Source: UBA2365 sp964594045
Lineage (GTDB): Bacteria > Bacteroidota > Bacteroidia > Chitinophagales > Saprospiraceae
Assembly (NCBI GenBank): GCA_964594045.1
Contig: CAZQKR010000044.1
Location: forward strand, 1 to 33,286
Direction: 5' to 3'
Length of the DNA stretch: 33,286 nt
This document shows positions 33,112-33,286 of the stretch, piece after piece; positions within the stretch are counted from its first letter, which is position 1, and each line of letters starts with the position of its first letter. The position numbers were made by a program, and so were the translations under genes. The notes beneath the pieces are model-generated. The model saw only the letters and a program-made list of their open reading frames with translations. It was not told where the DNA came from and made no database searches.

Positions 33112-33286
33112 TGGTGACGCTCCATGAAATGAATTTCCTTAGGACATCGTTGGGTCGGTCACCATCATGACAATTTTCGGAGAAATTCGTCATTGATGGT
33201 GACGCTCCATGAAATATATAACCTTAAGACGTCGTTGGGTCGGTCACCATCATGACAATTTTCGGAGAAATTCGTCATTGATGGTG
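33111..33286. repeat. 85-bp tandem repeat array, continuing past the window edge
   Basis: Unit 1 is 33111-33195, unit 2 is 33196-33280, and a third begins at 33281. Units 1 and 2 differ at six positions, all within unit positions 21-36; the other 69 are identical. Each unit has two inverted repeats: ATGGTGAC (1-8) with GTCACCAT (48-55), whose loop holds the variable block, and ATGACAATTT (57-66) with AAATT-C-GTCAT (73-83), with one unpaired C before GTC. Not a CRISPR array: the spacing is too long and there are no distinct spacers. Confidence 0.9.

Larger units (their letters stand above)
32412..33286. other. Gene-free, repeat-rich right edge
   Basis: 875 bp without a convincing gene. In order it holds an 8-bp perfect palindromic hairpin (32470-32488), three tandem hairpins of about 32 bp (32552-32654), about 430 bp of ordinary AT-rich sequence, a 21-nt tRNA-Ser 3' end fragment (33091-33111), and an 85-bp tandem array that runs off the window. 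The GTG-started frame at 32479-32694 crosses the hairpin repeats and is not credible as a gene. Confidence 0.7.

Noticed and set aside
33085..33115. Complete tRNA-Ser gene
   Set aside because: Only the T-loop to the discriminator is present; the T-stem 5' arm, anticodon arm and D arm are missing.
33111..33286. CRISPR array
   Set aside because: The unit is 85 bp and repeats almost whole; there are no short direct repeats separated by unique spacers, and no cas genes.
33111..33286. Integron attC sites
   Set aside because: A GTTGGGT resembles the attC core (GTTRRRY), but no matching inverse core (RYYYAAC) or gene cassettes are present.

Overview
The window looks like a chromosomal piece of a Bacteroidota bacterium, probably from the Saprospiria/Haliscomenobacter side of the phylum. 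The evidence is internal. Three secreted proteins carry type IX secretion (T9SS) C-terminal sorting domains. There is a carboxypeptidase-regulatory-fold outer-membrane receptor and a hybrid histidine kinase fused to an AraC-type regulator. Ribosome-binding sites are weak or absent, and several genes are preceded by the Bacteroidota promoter pattern TTTG-N18-20-TANNTTTG with a short leader. Species-level assignment is inference.

Layout. 1-790 has no convincing gene, only a possible decayed reading frame. 791-4405 (minus) encodes a T9SS-exported M4 metallopeptidase and a small putative lipoprotein. 4667-7775 (plus) holds a small Cys-rich secreted protein, gap and pgk, each followed by its own hairpin terminator. 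7918-12597 (plus) holds a hybrid two-component regulator followed by a 14-repeat kelch surface protein. 12697-17398 (minus) holds an outer-membrane receptor-like barrel and a long-chain acyl-CoA ligase, with a possible 51-residue gene between them on the opposite strand. 17750-18966 (plus) is a dolichyl-phosphate-mannose-synthase-type glycosyltransferase and a PspC-like small protein. 19689-18988 (minus) is a putative outer-membrane protein. 20306-23373 (plus) is rimO and ettA, both acting on the ribosome. 23422-27195 holds two large, convergently placed secreted repeat proteins (minus, then plus; each runs away from or into a strong terminator). 28562-27270 (minus) is an MFS sugar-type transporter, divergent from mgsA (28701-29090, plus). 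31632-29118 (minus) is a two-gene overlapping operon of a SufS-like PLP enzyme and ribD. 31752-32411 (plus) is another small putative barrel.

Most of the window is core metabolism (gap, pgk, mgsA, ribD, fatty acid activation), translation quality functions (rimO, ettA) and envelope or surface proteins. No phage genes, transposases or CRISPR arrays are visible.

The most unusual part is the last 875 bases. It contains three consecutive near-identical hairpins (32552-32644) with compensatory base changes, then a 21-nt fragment matching the 3' end of a tRNA-Ser on the minus strand (33091-33111), which abuts an 85-bp tandem array continuing past the window edge. The hairpins of both repeat families share one design: a GAC/GTC outer stem with a single unpaired C just 5' of GTC. 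This looks like the edge of an integrated or repeat-generating element, but no enzyme for it lies in the window.
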